From the NCBI RefSeq assembly GCF_030272615.1, contig NC_081413.1:559837945-559897944 (forward strand): DNA of 60,000 nt, read 5' to 3'. This DNA comes from Cryptomeria japonica (Eukaryota > Streptophyta > Pinopsida > Cupressales > Cupressaceae). Shown here one piece after another: positions 24,692-36,675 of this stretch (within the stretch, counting starts at the first letter, position 1; the number at the start of each line of letters is the position of its first letter). Below the pieces are notes generated by a model. The model was not told the origin of the DNA and ran no database searches. It was given only the letters and a program-made list of their open reading frames with translations. The position numbers and the translations under genes are program-made.

Positions 24692-26235
24692 TCTCTCCCT
24701 TTCTTTTTGTGTGTTAGAAATAGGTGCAGGAGTTGTACTCAAGAATTCCAGCATTGTCAATAATGACAAACAGGTTCAACTTTCGATGACAAAAAAATCA
24801 AAGGACTAGGGTGGATCTATACTATTTGGTCTCAAAAAATTAGACCAAACTTTTGGGAACAAGTTCTAAACATCTTATATTTCCTACATCTCATTTGGTG
24901 GCTCTATGGGACATTTGTAGCTTCTTGTTTCTACCAATTTACCTCAATTATCCCTCATTTTCCCCTAATTTCATAATTACATTCCAAATTCTAACCATTG
25001 AATTCAATCAGAATCTCAAACCTTTCCCCATTGGCATTGAGACTAGATCTATTGGGTTCAATCCTATTTCAATATATAGTGGTCCATTTCATACCTCACA
25101 TCCTCCAGGAAAGACTAATCAACCTCATCGATTAGTTCCTTTTTGTCTTTCATCTTTATGTTTGGTCGTCTAGAAGTTAGAGAGTTTTTTAGTTTTGACT
25201 GATAGGTCAGACTTTCAAGTCTGACCTGCACTGAGTCATGTCAGTACATCGGACTTTAAAGTCTTATGTGCCATTTTCCTTTTTGTCAGGAACTGACAGG
25301 TCAGACTTTAAAGGTCCGACCTACAGTCTTGTAGTCTTGGTGTTGACAGTTTAGACTTTAAAGTCTGACCTCCATATGTTTCATGTTGACAGGCCAGACT
25401 TTAAAGTCTGACCTGCCAACATGAGTTGCAATTAATGCAACTCTTGTTTATATTTTTGCATGCATTAATTAAATTTTTAGGGTTATTAATTTGGTTTTAA
25501 GTTATTTTTAGTCATTTTTAATTGTGTTTTTTCTTGTGTCAGTTCCCCTCTCGCCTGTTCTTCACATCTCTTTGCCCTAGGCTCACTTTGGTGATCGAGT
25601 TCATGCTTGTCTTCTCCCTGCAGATTGATTGCTTTTTCCAGGTATGTTTATTCTGCATTTTCTTCTCCTTTCGCATTTCTCTTGGTGACATGTTAGCAGC
25701 ATATTGTTCTCCCTTTAGTTAACATATCCGACTTTAAATTTTGATATGTTAACAGATCATGTTCTTCCTGGATGACATGTCGAGTTTTAAAACCTGACTT
25801 GTCAACCTTTGTGTCTTTTCTAGCTGACAAGTCGGGTTTTACAACCTGACATGTCATCTATTGCATTTCCTTTTGGTTTGCACATTGGACTTTAAAGTCT
25901 GACGTGCATATTACCTTTGCATTTTGTTAAAGCTCAAGTCAGAATTTAATGTTCGACCTGCGAAGATTGTCTTTCCCACTTGCATATCAGACTTTAAAGT
26001 CCAATATGCAATTCATGTTGTTTTTCCCCTGTACATCGGACTTTAAAGTTCGATGTGCGAATTTTGGTTTCCAATTGACATGTCAGACTTTTTTCTCTGA
26101 CCTGTTAGTTTTCGATAATCTTTTTCATAAGTCCAGTTTAGCTCTGAATTCTTATTCCAGTTGATAAAATTTGCTTTTCTAATGGTGATGATTTTCAAAA
26201 CGTTGATCCTCGATGTTGGATGCAGTACTTTGCGA
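24692..26235 (+). other. leader of an old LTR element, with palindrome array
   Basis: Non-coding. A hairpin TTTGGTCT...AGACCAAA is at 24825-24849. A primer-binding-site-like TGGTGGCTCTATGGGA is at 24896-24911, resembling the tRNA-Arg type used by Ogre/Tat elements but with changes and a small gap. A palindrome array lies at 25204-26107. The leader opens into the decayed ORF at 26236. If the site is real, the 5' LTR ended just before 24894. Confidence 0.45.
25204..26107. repeat. array of about thirteen palindromes centred on GACTTTAAAGTC
   Basis: Palindromes of 24-42 bases at 25204-25227, 25246-25269, 25298-25322, 25349-25372, 25382-25423, 25719-25754, 25774-25803, 25826-25855, 25879-25908, 25934-25960, 25980-26011, 26031-26058 and 26074-26107. 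The centre is conserved. The outer arms differ between copies yet stay largely self-complementary: 19 of 21 pairs at 25382-25423, 15 of 18 at 25719-25754, 14 of 16 at 25980-26011. Intervening sequence is unrelated from gap to gap. Transcribed, each unit would fold as a hairpin. Confidence 0.85.
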
Positions 26236-26850
26236 ATGTCAAAGCCTGCTCAAGGAAAATTAGAGCCTTCCTCAAGTCAGTTAGAGTCCTCACCAAACAA
26301 GCCATAGGTGAAAAAGATGAAGTACAAGTATGATAAATACTTGAACATGCTCCCAGAAAGTTCAGTTGACTCCAATGTTAAGGAGATAAAGGATACATAG
26401 ATTGGTCATGAGGATATGCAAGAGTTCATTTATTGAGTTGAGAAAGCTCCTTCACATATGTCAAGTTTGATCAGATCAGAGTTTCACAAACATTCTTCCT
26501 TCCCAATCGCAACTCATGATCTAGATTTTGTACTTGTAGTGGCAGATCATTCTGATCCAAATACAAGATAAGTGAAGGATGTCAATTAGAATGTTGTTAT
26601 GACATTGCATAGTGTTTTTTATAACAATGTATTCAAGGTCTCTCCAGTTGAAGAAGTAGCTGACACTACTCAGAAAAGTGCTCAAGAATATTATGAGAAA
26701 AACGAAACAGTGTAAGAAAATGATCAATACAATTTTCCTATCTTATGCTAGGGGTTCCACCACTACAAGATGGCCAAAATACTTTCATAGAAGTGACTTC
26801 AATGAGGAATACAATGATATGGTTACCATGCTAGCAAAAGTAAAAGGTTT
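26236..26850 (+). pseudogene. accessory ORF of the old element, N-terminal part
   Basis: From the ATG at 26236 the frame reads MSKPAQGKLEPSSSQLESS, then KYDKYLNMLPESS and HKHSSFPIATHDLDFVLVV, with stops near 26308, 26398, 26434, 26569, 26587 and 26713 but protein-like composition between them. It is cut at 26855 by a 3.9 kb insertion and resumes at 30798. No RT, protease or integrase is seen anywhere in this element. The family is not recognised. Confidence 0.5.
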
Positions 26851-26855
26851 AAAAG

Positions 26856-29800
26856 TGTCATGCCCAAACTTTTGGGCACAAACGGAATGAATTTTTTTTT
26901 GATAAATACTCAACTAAGTATGATTAACTTAATTAAAATAATGCAAACTAGTTTGGTCTTAACTATGTTTTGAGTGTACCAAACAATTAATTTAATTTAA
27001 TGATAAAATTAACTAAGCTATTAGCGAGCTAATATTTCTCCAAAAGATTTATCACTAATCTTCCATTAATAGATAATTAAACTCACTTAGGAATAATCAC
27101 AACTAAATTAATAGGGACTATTAATGATCTCCTATAGTTTTTTTTTTATTACTTAGGGTCTAAAATTAATTTACCCTAACTCTTTGATTAAATTGACCTA
27201 TTAAATAAAATACCCATTAATAAGAAAGTGTCTAATAAATTTCAAAAAGAAGGGGCCAGCTTGACTCTACACATGCCATTTTATTTTATCTTTCCCAAGG
27301 GTTTATCTTACCCAACATTTTAATAGAATGCTCCTACACTCATTTAATAATTTTCAAGTGCATTACTTAGTTTTACAACTAACTAATTTGATTTCAAGTA
27401 ATTATAGAAATTGAATTACTTATATATATATACTCCCACCACACACATACTTATTTTAAATTCTATGTGTGTTTGCCCTAACCCGAAACTAGGGTTAGGG
27501 CAAATATGTTATAACATTTATAAATTTTTTTTTTTTTGGGTGCTGTGTGTGTGTGTGAAAAACTCTTTTTTTTTGTGTGTGGTGTGTGTAGGTCGTGGAA
27601 GAGATGGCACCGCCTTTATTTTCTTTCGGCGGGTTTGGGCCTACGTGGGAGCCGAGGCGCTCAAGGCGGAGGCCGAGCATTTGTGTGAGGAAGGGAGCCG
27701 AGTGGCAGCCACTGTGGTACCCCGCAGGGAGTGGTTGCCATTCACTATTAGTGGCGGCTGCCGCCCACTGCGGGTTACCACAGTGGCGGTCACCGCTACT
27801 GTGAGTCGCTGTAGTGGCGAGCTTCACCCTGCCCACTGTGGTGGCCCACAACGAGTGACGTCCGCTCACTGCGGTGCCCGCAAGGGTGAAGATGGCGGTC
27901 TGCGGGGGTAGGGTTTCTTGGCCCTTTCCCCTGGTCTGCGCCATGCAAGAAAATCTCTCTTTTTTATTTTTTATTTTTTTATAAACAGATTTTCAGAATA
28001 GTATTTAAATGAAGGAAATATATATACAGCTATATATATATATTATCATTTATAATTCATTTAGGCAAGCTTATGAGATTATTGTTCTTGTATATCTTTA
28101 GAATGCATGCAAAGATTTTCCTAATACTATTTGTAGTTTGTAAAATGGGGAAAATATATATATATATTTTTTAAAAACAAGTTGAAGAAATATATGTTGA
28201 ATATTCTATTTTTTTGTTGTTTAAAAACAACATTCTGCAACTAACATTTACAATGCATCCTAACAACAACTTAATATATATATTTTTTTGATAACAAAAT
28301 AAACTAAAACTAAATGCTAATTTTTTTTGAAAAGAAATAGACTACTATAATAAGATTTATTTCTGCTTTCAATGGAAAAATAATGACAGTTTTATTTGCA
28401 GCAACATTATTATAGCTAAATGAACATGTAGAAACAAATTTAATTTCATTTGCCAAATAAACATAAATGCAACAACATCTTTTTTTTTTATGAAGATTTA
28501 AATACAAACTAATTCATTTCTCCTTCCCTTTTTGCAATACTAACACAAGTAGGAAAAATATATTTCTTTGGCAAATTTAAGTACAAGGTAAATAAGAATA
28601 CAAATGGGTTTGAAAACCCAACAACTATTTCCCTTCCATAGGAATATGATTAACATAAATACACTTCTTTTCTTGAAATAAATACAACATAGCTCACATC
28701 CTTTTTTTTACAAGCTAATATTGAATACATTTTCTTCTTTAAAACTTTTCTGCAACACAAAACAACAACAAAGCTCTTTATTCTTTCTTTTCCCATCCCA
28801 AGCAACTTGCAATAAAAACACAACTTGACCATGGAGAGCTCACCTCCCAGCCTAGGCTTACTAGAAGCCACGCTCGAGCTTGGAGAACCAAGCACTAGAC
28901 GGGTTACAAACAAGCAAACACCACAACAAATAAGGCAAACACTCAACATACATCTTCCCATCCCAAGCTACACTTTCACCACATCTTGTGATGATCTTTC
29001 CATGGGTGGAAGTGGACCAAGTACCATTGGGGAGATTGCAAGCCAAAATACAACTCAAGCCACCTCATGGCAATACAAAATACAACAAAAGATACACCTC
29101 CACACCTTATGCCCCCCAAAGGCTCAAAGGCCATATTTTCTCCCCTTATGACCCCCAAATGCATACACAAGGCTATGCAGCAAGGGTCACAAAGGACACC
29201 CTTGAGATCACTCTCCATAAGGAGAGCCTCTCACCCAAGGCTGTCATACTTCTTCCACCCCAAGGCCATCCTACTCTCCCAAGAATAGGAGGCCTTGGAC
29301 GCTCCCAAGACAAGAACACATAAACAAAAACATAGAAATGAAAACTTACATTTTTCTCCTACAACAATTTACATATACACATCTCTTTCAACAAGCATTT
29401 CTTTCTTTCAAAACAACTTAAACAACATAAACAAAAGAAAGTAAAACCAACCTTAATCTGCCAATAGGTATGTTAGATTTAGTTGGGGATGAGCTGCCCA
29501 AATCCACACAAACTTTCCACCAACCCCTTCACCAAAATTCTATTCTAAATTTTAAAAATTACATAATCTCCAACAATGGAGAGTGGGTGATTACTCACTA
29601 AGTCCCTAATCCTTGCCTAAGAAGGCCTCTCACACACTTCCCAACCCCTTGGGTGAGGTGAGAGTTCCCATTGGTTGCTCTTCCCAAACTCTTACACATT
29701 ACTAAAACTGGAAAGGGAAAAGGTGAGAGAAGATGGGGAAGAGAGTTTGACATCAAAAGGGAAGGTTGTCTATCCTAGGAGGAACCTTCTAAGTTGAATT

Positions 29801-30792
29801 TTCGCTCACCTTGGAAAAACCACTTTTTGAGGTGACTAAACAGTCACATGGGAGTAGTCACATGTTTCAAAATACTCCTAACCCATAGGTATACCCTTTG
29901 GACCTTTGGAAAAGCCCTAAAACTAACCCTAGGAGTCCATTTAACCCCTTAGAAACCCAACTGAAGTTAACCTACGGGTCAAACCTGAGTTGACCACTCC
30001 CAAGACTCCCTACCCAAGGCAAATTTGGGACCACACTCATGTGTTTGAATGGATTTGGTAGAAGCAAAACTCCCTCCAAGAGACAAGTCAAAATCAATTA
30101 CACTAATCATCACATGTGTCAAGTGACACAATAAAATACAATATAAAAATCACACATGGAATTTGTCTCTTGTAGGTTTACACAATTAAATAAAATCAAA
30201 TTAACACACATGCATAATTTACTTCACAAATAAAATACATTACAAACGGGGTGTTGTCTCTCCAAATAGACAACCCCTGGCTTAACAAACGTACATTGGT
30301 CTAGGTTTGGTTCTCCATATAAATTCCATGGTCACATGGATAATTTTCCTATGCATCTCAATTAACACATTAGTAATTTTAAATAATCACAATTTTACAT
30401 AATTAAATACATGGATTTCATTGCACATCAAACACTCATACATTTGGCAACAATAATTCAATAACTCATTCATTCAAATTCGATTCCACATAAGCAATTA
30501 ACATAATTCTCAAAATTGAACCATTCATAAAATAAGCAACATTTTTCTATCATCAAAATGAAGTCCTGCAATTCCAATAATGACATTCACCATTTCAAAG
30601 TAATTCTATTCTAGCAACATATAAAGTTTCATAATCATCATGCATAAAATAAAGCATCAACATATGTCAATGTGATCCAAATCATGGAATCATATAAGTT
30701 CTAAATCCATAAAGCATAAAATAAAGCATCCATAGTAGTCTCAATATGAAAATAACTGAAAATGTCAAACTGAGTCGAGGTAGGGCCTCACA
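26856..30792 (-). mobile_element. 3.9 kb insertion, probably a giant solo LTR
   Basis: The ends are TGTCATGCCC...GGGCCTCACA, flanked by the perfect duplication AAAAG (26851-26855 and 30793-30797). No primer-binding site, no coding domain and no internal LTR repeat were found over 3,937 bases, which fits one very long LTR as in the Tekay/Del chromovirus group. Read on the minus strand it begins TGTGAGGCCCTACCTCGACT and ends in an inverted repeat TGCCCAAA/TTTGGGCA and TGACA, the usual Del-type ends; orientation is therefore probably minus but not proven. It holds a GC-rich island at about 27595-27935 in otherwise AT-rich DNA. Confidence 0.7.
27595..27935. other. GC-rich island with repeated CCACTGTGG motifs
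   Basis: An abrupt GC-rich block within the AT-rich 3.9 kb insertion. It has many copies of CCACTGYGG and CAGTGGCGG in both orientations, giving nested short stems. Open frames exist on both strands but are low-complexity by-products of base composition. It might be the promoter/R region of the LTR. Confidence 0.5.
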
Positions 30793-30797
30793 AAAAG

Positions 30798-31143
30798 ATT
30801 CTCATTATTTTAAAAACTGGATGTGTTATTCTATGAACATAATCAGAAAGGAAAATACCAAGATAGATTGGGGTGAGTAAATTAGTGATGCACTTTGTGC
30901 ACAATTGAAAGAGGTCAAAATAACTTTGAAATTTTATATGACCTCATACCTTGTGTATACAGCTGCCTCTATGAGGCAATGTCCAAGTTTGTCTACAAAG
31001 GGCGACATGAGATTAGTACCTGTTTGGAACTATTATGATCATCTCACAATCAATAATCAAGGAAGTCACTTCAGAAGGGTCAATGATTCAGTTTTTGTTG
31101 TATGGAAATGTATGTTTGATAAGGACTTACAGAAGAAACATAC
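30798..31143 (+). pseudogene. accessory ORF of the old element, middle part
   Basis: Resumes after the 3.9 kb insertion as DSHYFKNWMCYSMN. Then, with a stop near 30878, come LKEVKITLKFYMTSYLVYTAAS, VPVWNYYDHLTIN and RVNDSVFVVWKCMFDKDLQKKH up to the CATAC duplication at 31139-31143. The Val-Trp-rich helical pattern resembles globular domains of plant transposon accessory proteins. I cannot name it. Confidence 0.5.
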
Positions 31144-31963
31144 TGTTTATGGTGAAAATGGATAACAAAAATATTGAAAGACTAAATGAATTCAACCACA
31201 AAACCCTAGCCTAACAACAACAAAGATCCACCATAACATATGAAGATTACCTAAGACAATGCAAATCAAATGAAATCACAAAGATTATACCATCACATGT
31301 CCAATAGGGTTTGGATCTCCATTCTTCCTATCTCCATTGATCTTGCTTGATATATTTGCTCTCAGATTTTATATGTGCACAAGAGCTCAACAAAGAACAA
31401 AAATGTGGTTGCAAGTAGGATCGCATATGAAAGTGGAAAAGCGTAGTGTAGTCGAGTAATCATCGGGGCTGAATGCATAGTTAGTTTGTCAGTTAGGATG
31501 CATAGATTGATTAGGGTTGATAATGAAGGAAGCATCTCCTTATATAGAAGACACTATAAGAAGTGGAGGGATAAGATTGAGAGGTCTAAAAGAGGTCGGC
31601 TATGATTAGAGGGTAGGTAAAAGAAATAATAAAATAATAAGAGGGTAGGTAGTGTATGAATTAAGAGATGAATGCCATGTGTCATAGGTAGAAAAGGTTA
31701 ATGAATTAATTAATTAAATAAAGATTTATTTAATTAATAGAGGAAGCGGGATCAATTAAATAAATAAGATATTTATTTAATTTAAGAAAAGGATAATTTA
31801 AATAAATAAATGTATTTATTTAAATGAGAAATAAGGCCAGAAGAGGATAAATTAATTAATTAAATAAATAAAGATTTATTTAATTAATAGAAGAATTAGG
31901 CTAAAGTAATTAAATAAATAAAAATATTTATTTAATTAGACATGACAATTTTAGGTGTCTACA
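31144..31963 (-). mobile_element. 820-base solo LTR, minus strand
   Basis: Flanked by the perfect duplication CATAC (31139-31143 and 31964-31968). On the minus strand it begins TGTAGACACCTAAAATTGTC and ends CA. A minus-strand TATA box TATATAAGG is near 31538-31546. U3 (31705-31940) contains five AT palindromes, four with perfect 12-14-base arms. Its start matches the LTR end at 38932, where the same family occurs with a polypurine tract attached. Confidence 0.88.
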
Positions 31964-31968
31964 CATAC

Positions 31969-34619
31969 AATAAGGTTTCTCATTTTGGTTGTGTCTTTCT
32001 CCAATTTATGACATTCACTTACATCTGCATAGGATGTTTCACAGGTGAACCTTTCATTTTGCCAAGATATCCATCTGATAAGATTGTACTCATGGAGTTA
32101 TGTCGGCAATTGATCTATGTGCATGAAAAGTAGTCATAGGCTCATAAGATTGGTTTAAAGTTTCCAGAAGCTATTGGCCGATATTCAACAATGACCAACC
32201 CAAAGGCCAAAAATATGGAAGAAGAGATGCAATGGAACACCATGAGGAGATTCAAAGCCCAAAATAATTTTGATTTTCATGGAATGAAGAATAAACTTAT
32301 AAGAAGTTATACTCATGTATACAGGTTTGAAGATGTATGGGATGATTGTCAGGATGAAGAAGATGTGAGGAGGAAGAATTTCAGTTGCCTTACATTGGAG
32401 CAAATTGAAAATATGGATTTAGCTAAAATCTCGATGACAATGGAGGATACTGATGATATAGTGGATCCAGTCTATTTTGAATGAAATATTGCTAATTCCC
32501 CATTGCCACCTATTCAATAGTAAAAAAAGGAAAGTAAGTCCATTACTCAAAGAATTGCGCCTATTTTGACCAATACTAATGCATTATTATTGAAGAAGAA
32601 GATCAAAATGAAGCAACTTCCTGCCAATTCTGGTGATGATGATAATAGTGATGGTCCAGTTGGTAAAACAACTACAACTAAATTGAGGACCAAAGGCAAA
32701 GCAGATGTGCAAGCACCTCCATCAATCCCTTCGACACAATCCAAGGGAGAAGGACCTAAAATCAAATTCACTATCAAAGGGCCGAAGAAAGGTGAATCTT
32801 CCTCAGCTGTACAAGTGACACAAACAAAGGAGCCTGAGAAACAAGCTATTGAAGAGACCAAGAAAGAAAAAGGAAAAGAAGAAAGATAAATTCCTCATGA
32901 AGAGGAAATACAGGTTGAAGAACCAACTCATCAAGGTGAGAGTGATACCCCCACCACTTCGTCAAATCCTACATAGGTTATTATTCATTATGTTGAATTT
33001 GATTCATATCAAGAAGAAGAGGAACATAATAATGTAGGGTTGAATATAGAAATACCACAATGGGAGGGTGATCAACATTATATTATATTGTCTAGTCTCT
33101 CTAGTTTTGATGATGTTCCCACATCCATTATTGAGTCTTCAATTTTGGATTTTATTGAATCTATGGAGCAAGCATTTCCAGAGAAATAGATGGTAGCCTT
33201 ACCTTCCACAATAATCATGGCTGAAGCTCCACCAAGTGTGAGTACCATCATTGCTACTAGTGCACCATCCACAGTTCCATCCATAGTTGTTTCCAAGGAG
33301 GCATCAACAATGGCTACTATTTCTCCATCAATAGAAACACCATTGGTTACCACAACCTTGATACCAACAATTTCATCTACAACCGCTACAACTTCAAGTC
33401 AGAATGTTCCTCAGATACTGATTGATATTCAAAAGGAGGCCACAACTCCATCCACTAACACATAATTACCACCATGAATGGATATAGTAGCACCCAAAAG
33501 AAAGAAACAGGTAATTTCACCAGATGAATTTAATTTTGAACAGTTGACTCCTCCCAAATCCAAAAGCACTAAAAAGCCAAAAACTGTTTCTCTGGTGCTA
33601 GTGGATCCTACTACCAAAAGGAAATATGCTAAGGCTATGTGCCATCTTCAGACAAGAATAAAGATAATATTCAACCTGGAGATTATACTATGTAGACTGT
33701 AGAACTTGGAGTAGACACACATGAGAGTGTCAAGTTAGACTCTCAAACTGCTTTCAATTCTGTTATGCGAAGGTTTGATCAAGAAAGAGATGAAAAGAAT
33801 GAATTAAAGTAGAAATGTGAGCAGTTGACCATTGTGCTTCTCAGGGTCACACAATCTTCTCAGGAAGTTGAGCCAATTGTTTCTTCAATTGATACTGAGG
33901 CTCTCAAAAAGGTGGAATAGATGGGCATCAAGGGCCGAGTAGTGGATGAGTAGATTGCTCATTTGGAATCAGAAGGTTCCCATCTCATGGATTCAACAAT
34001 TAAGTTGTTGACTGAATTTAAAGTTATTCAAAGTCAAATGTAAGGTGTCAAAACTTCCTTATCTCAAGAGGTAGAAGATATTGAAAAGAGCGTAACTCTT
34101 TGGGGTAAAATGGAGGATTTCAGAATTGACGTCCTTGTGGAGAATAAAGTAACTACAACAAGAGAGAAATACATCCAGATTCTATCATTGTTGTCTCATA
34201 AGAAAGAAACAATAAGGTCAATGATTATGGAGCTGGATTGGGAGAAGGAAGGTGATGATGAGATTGATCTTATTTCAGCAAGGATAACTGAAATTCCTTG
34301 TTATTTGTATGATGATAATCAAAATCTTGTGACCATTGATGCCATCATACAAGAATTTATTTCCTTGATAGATCATTGTACAAAACAAGATTTCACATTG
34401 AATGCATTTGATAAGTTGCCAGAAATACAAGTCAGTTTTGAAGTTCTTGCATCAATGTTGAAAGATGGAAGAAAGAAATACATGAAGGCTGAAGATGCAG
34501 TTTCCCGTGTTCATGTCATCACCAGTTCTACCACAATGCCAGACAAATTTGAGATGGAAGCTATTTTGGTCAAGTTTGAGGAATTCCAAAAATCCAATGA
34601 GGAGGAGAAAGATGAATAA
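31969..34619 (+). pseudogene. accessory ORF of the old element, C-terminal part
   Basis: After the solo LTR: FGCVFLQFMTFTYICIGCFTGEPF, then NKLIRSYTHVYRFEDVWDD. A long Lys/Ser/Thr/Pro-rich linker follows (32566-33700, with KKGESSS, PKRKKQ and KSTKKPK basic clusters). The last intact run (34110-34619) is a helical, charged 169-residue segment ending EEFQKSNEEEKDE. Stops and a frameshift interrupt throughout. The order (globular part, basic linker, helical C-terminus) parallels 12128-21883 and 42818-46134. The final TAA is directly followed by an LTR start. Confidence 0.6.
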
Positions 34620-34621
34620 AG

Positions 34622-35480
34622 TGTCCCCTTTTTGACACTTTCTTTCCATGTAGTTACATTCTTAGTCACTGCAAATTTTCTTACAATTGCATTTTCATTT
34701 GATGTTGTAGTTGTAGTCAAGTGGGACTGTGCAGTTGAATTAGTCAATTGTGCCCACATTTTTCTCCACTCTTTTCCTATATAAAGAGGACCCTCATTTG
34801 TACATATTTGATCTTTTTTATGCTTAGCAAAAACTCTGCCAAATTTTTATCTCAATTAAGACTTTATGCTTTTGATGTAAAAGTTGATTCAAGGAAATAA
34901 AGATAGCGATATGCTAGTTTCCAAACTTTGTGTTCGACTGAAGATTATTATTGTGATTGGAATCATTATTATGTTTAGTTCTCATAATCGTTCTTTATGA
35001 TCTTGAATCTTTTGGTGAAATTGTGAAAGTTTATGATAGAACTTTTTAATTGTGGAAATAAACTTTGAGCTGTCTACATATTTGGGAAATCTTCTGATGT
35101 TAAGTGATTAGTGGTAGGCTTTGTATTGCTGCTATTACTTGTAGTTTTAAGAATTGGGAAATTATACTTGAAGACTTTGAGCTGCAAGTTTAATTTCTTA
35201 GCATTTTCAATCATTAGTTTAGTTAGAATTACATTTAAGAAAGACTTTGTGCTTCTTAATTGTAAGTTTTAGTGTAATAATTGGAATTAGATTGTTCATT
35301 TCTTTAAGTATCATAAGTGATAGAGAATTGTAACAAGTTGAGGGAAAATACATAACTCTAAAAAAAGAGAGTTATATTCCTGAAATTTACCCACATATTT
35401 TAGTTTCTTGTTAATTAGAGAAGAAATTTCAAAGGGAACCTCCCCTTGCTGATAGGAGGGATTAATTTCTCAACATAGTT
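34622..35480 (+). repeat. probable 3' LTR of the old element
   Basis: It begins TGTCCCCTTTTTGACA immediately after a purine-rich ORF end (GAGGAGGAGAAAG). The TATA box TATATAAA is at 34778-34785 with a likely start site about 30 bases on. AATAAAG near 34896 is a candidate polyadenylation signal. The right end is uncertain; CTCAACA near 35471-35477 is one candidate. No matching 5' LTR was identified, so the call rests on position and promoter. Confidence 0.45.
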
Positions 35481-36004
35481 GTGTGTGAATTATATATTTT
35501 GTCATTGGTATGCTAGTGACAAAATATTCACCCAATACATTAGAATTAATAATTAATTATTATTATTTTAAAATAAATATATTTTTTTAAATCAAAGTTT
35601 AGAGATAAATTATTTCAAATTTAATTCTAAGTTCTCAATTAAATAATCATGTTCACTAAAATAATAATATTTCATATTTAATTAGCTATTAAAATTACTA
35701 TCATGTTTATTAGTTAACAATGGTTTATAATTTTAAGATAAAATGGACTCATTGCAAATTGGTTAAAACAAATTAATTAAAGTGGAAGAAAGCTAAATCC
35801 ATTTTTAAAGTAGATTAACTTGCTAAATGATTATCAACTTTGATAGCTTGATAGAGAGGAATTTAGACCGATACACTTGAGCACATCAATGATACTAGTA
35901 ATTGCAGAATGGTTAAGATGACAAAATGGAAACAATTATGGATAGAGTGTGTTATTATGGGTATCTCAAGCATATGAATTGTGGACACAACTTTGGAATC
36001 ATAC

Positions 36005-36166
36005 GTGGCTTGAGGCCACCATATATCTATTTTTTTTGTGGCTAGAAGCTACCATATATCTATTTTATGTGGCTTGAGGTCACCATGTTATTGCTAACTA
36101 TTATCTATATTTGTGGTTTGAGACCACTATTCCCCTCCTCCCCTTTTGTGCTTTGGATAAAGCCAC
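36005..36166. repeat. micro-hairpin repeats GTGGC-TTGAG-GCCAC
   Basis: Hairpins at 36005-36019, 36038-36052, 36069-36083 and 36113-36127, plus a looser one at 36148-36166, separated by ATATCTATTTT-type spacers. In the fourth, the stem pair C-G has become T-A on both sides (GTGGT/ACCAC), which preserves pairing. Confidence 0.65.
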
Positions 36167-36552
36167 ATAGTGAATGTGATGTGTAAATTTGTGAGTTGAG
36201 TATTATTGTTAATTTATTTGTATGAATCTTTCTCATGAGTTAGTGCCAATGTTATTATGTTTTAAGTTTTGAGTTATTTATTTGTATTTACTTTTAAATG
36301 TTGATTATGGTCTTTTGACTTGAGAACTTATCTTGATTTTTAAAAATCTTGTTATTACCAAACCTTGTGAATTTTGGTTCTCATTTTTATTTGTATATTT
36401 ATTCATGTATTTTCAGATTTTGTTTCATTTATGATTGTTGGGCATTTTCACTCTTATGAGTTCTGAGGCTTATTTTTGTGTTGCTACTATTAGCATGTAT
36501 GTTGTAATGTGAAGTCATAACTTGTGTAGGTGAGTAGATGGCCTGGTGAACT

Positions 36553-36675
36553 TTCCATGAGAGAATGGAAGGATCCTTAGAAAAGGATCTTGATATATTA
36601 TTCTTCATTATACATTCCATGTGAGCATGAAAGGATCCTTAGAGAAGGATCTTGATATATTATTCTTCATTATAC
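36553..36675. repeat. 61-base tandem duplication
   Basis: Two copies, 36553-36613 and 36615-36675, each TTCCATG...AAGGATCCTTAG...TTCATTATAC, differing at a few positions. Each has the palindrome AAGGATCCTT. Confidence 0.8.

Noticed and set aside
25204-26107. CRISPR-like array of evenly spaced palindromic repeats
   Set aside because: Spacing is uneven, repeats vary strongly, and context is a plant retroelement leader; no cas genes.
27411-27944. 149-166-residue frames on both strands
   Set aside because: They arise from the GC-rich island; low complexity, no domain, and mutually antisense.
28650-29323. Several 65-111-residue overlapping frames
   Set aside because: Overlapping frames on both strands inside the 3.9 kb insertion with no family resemblance.
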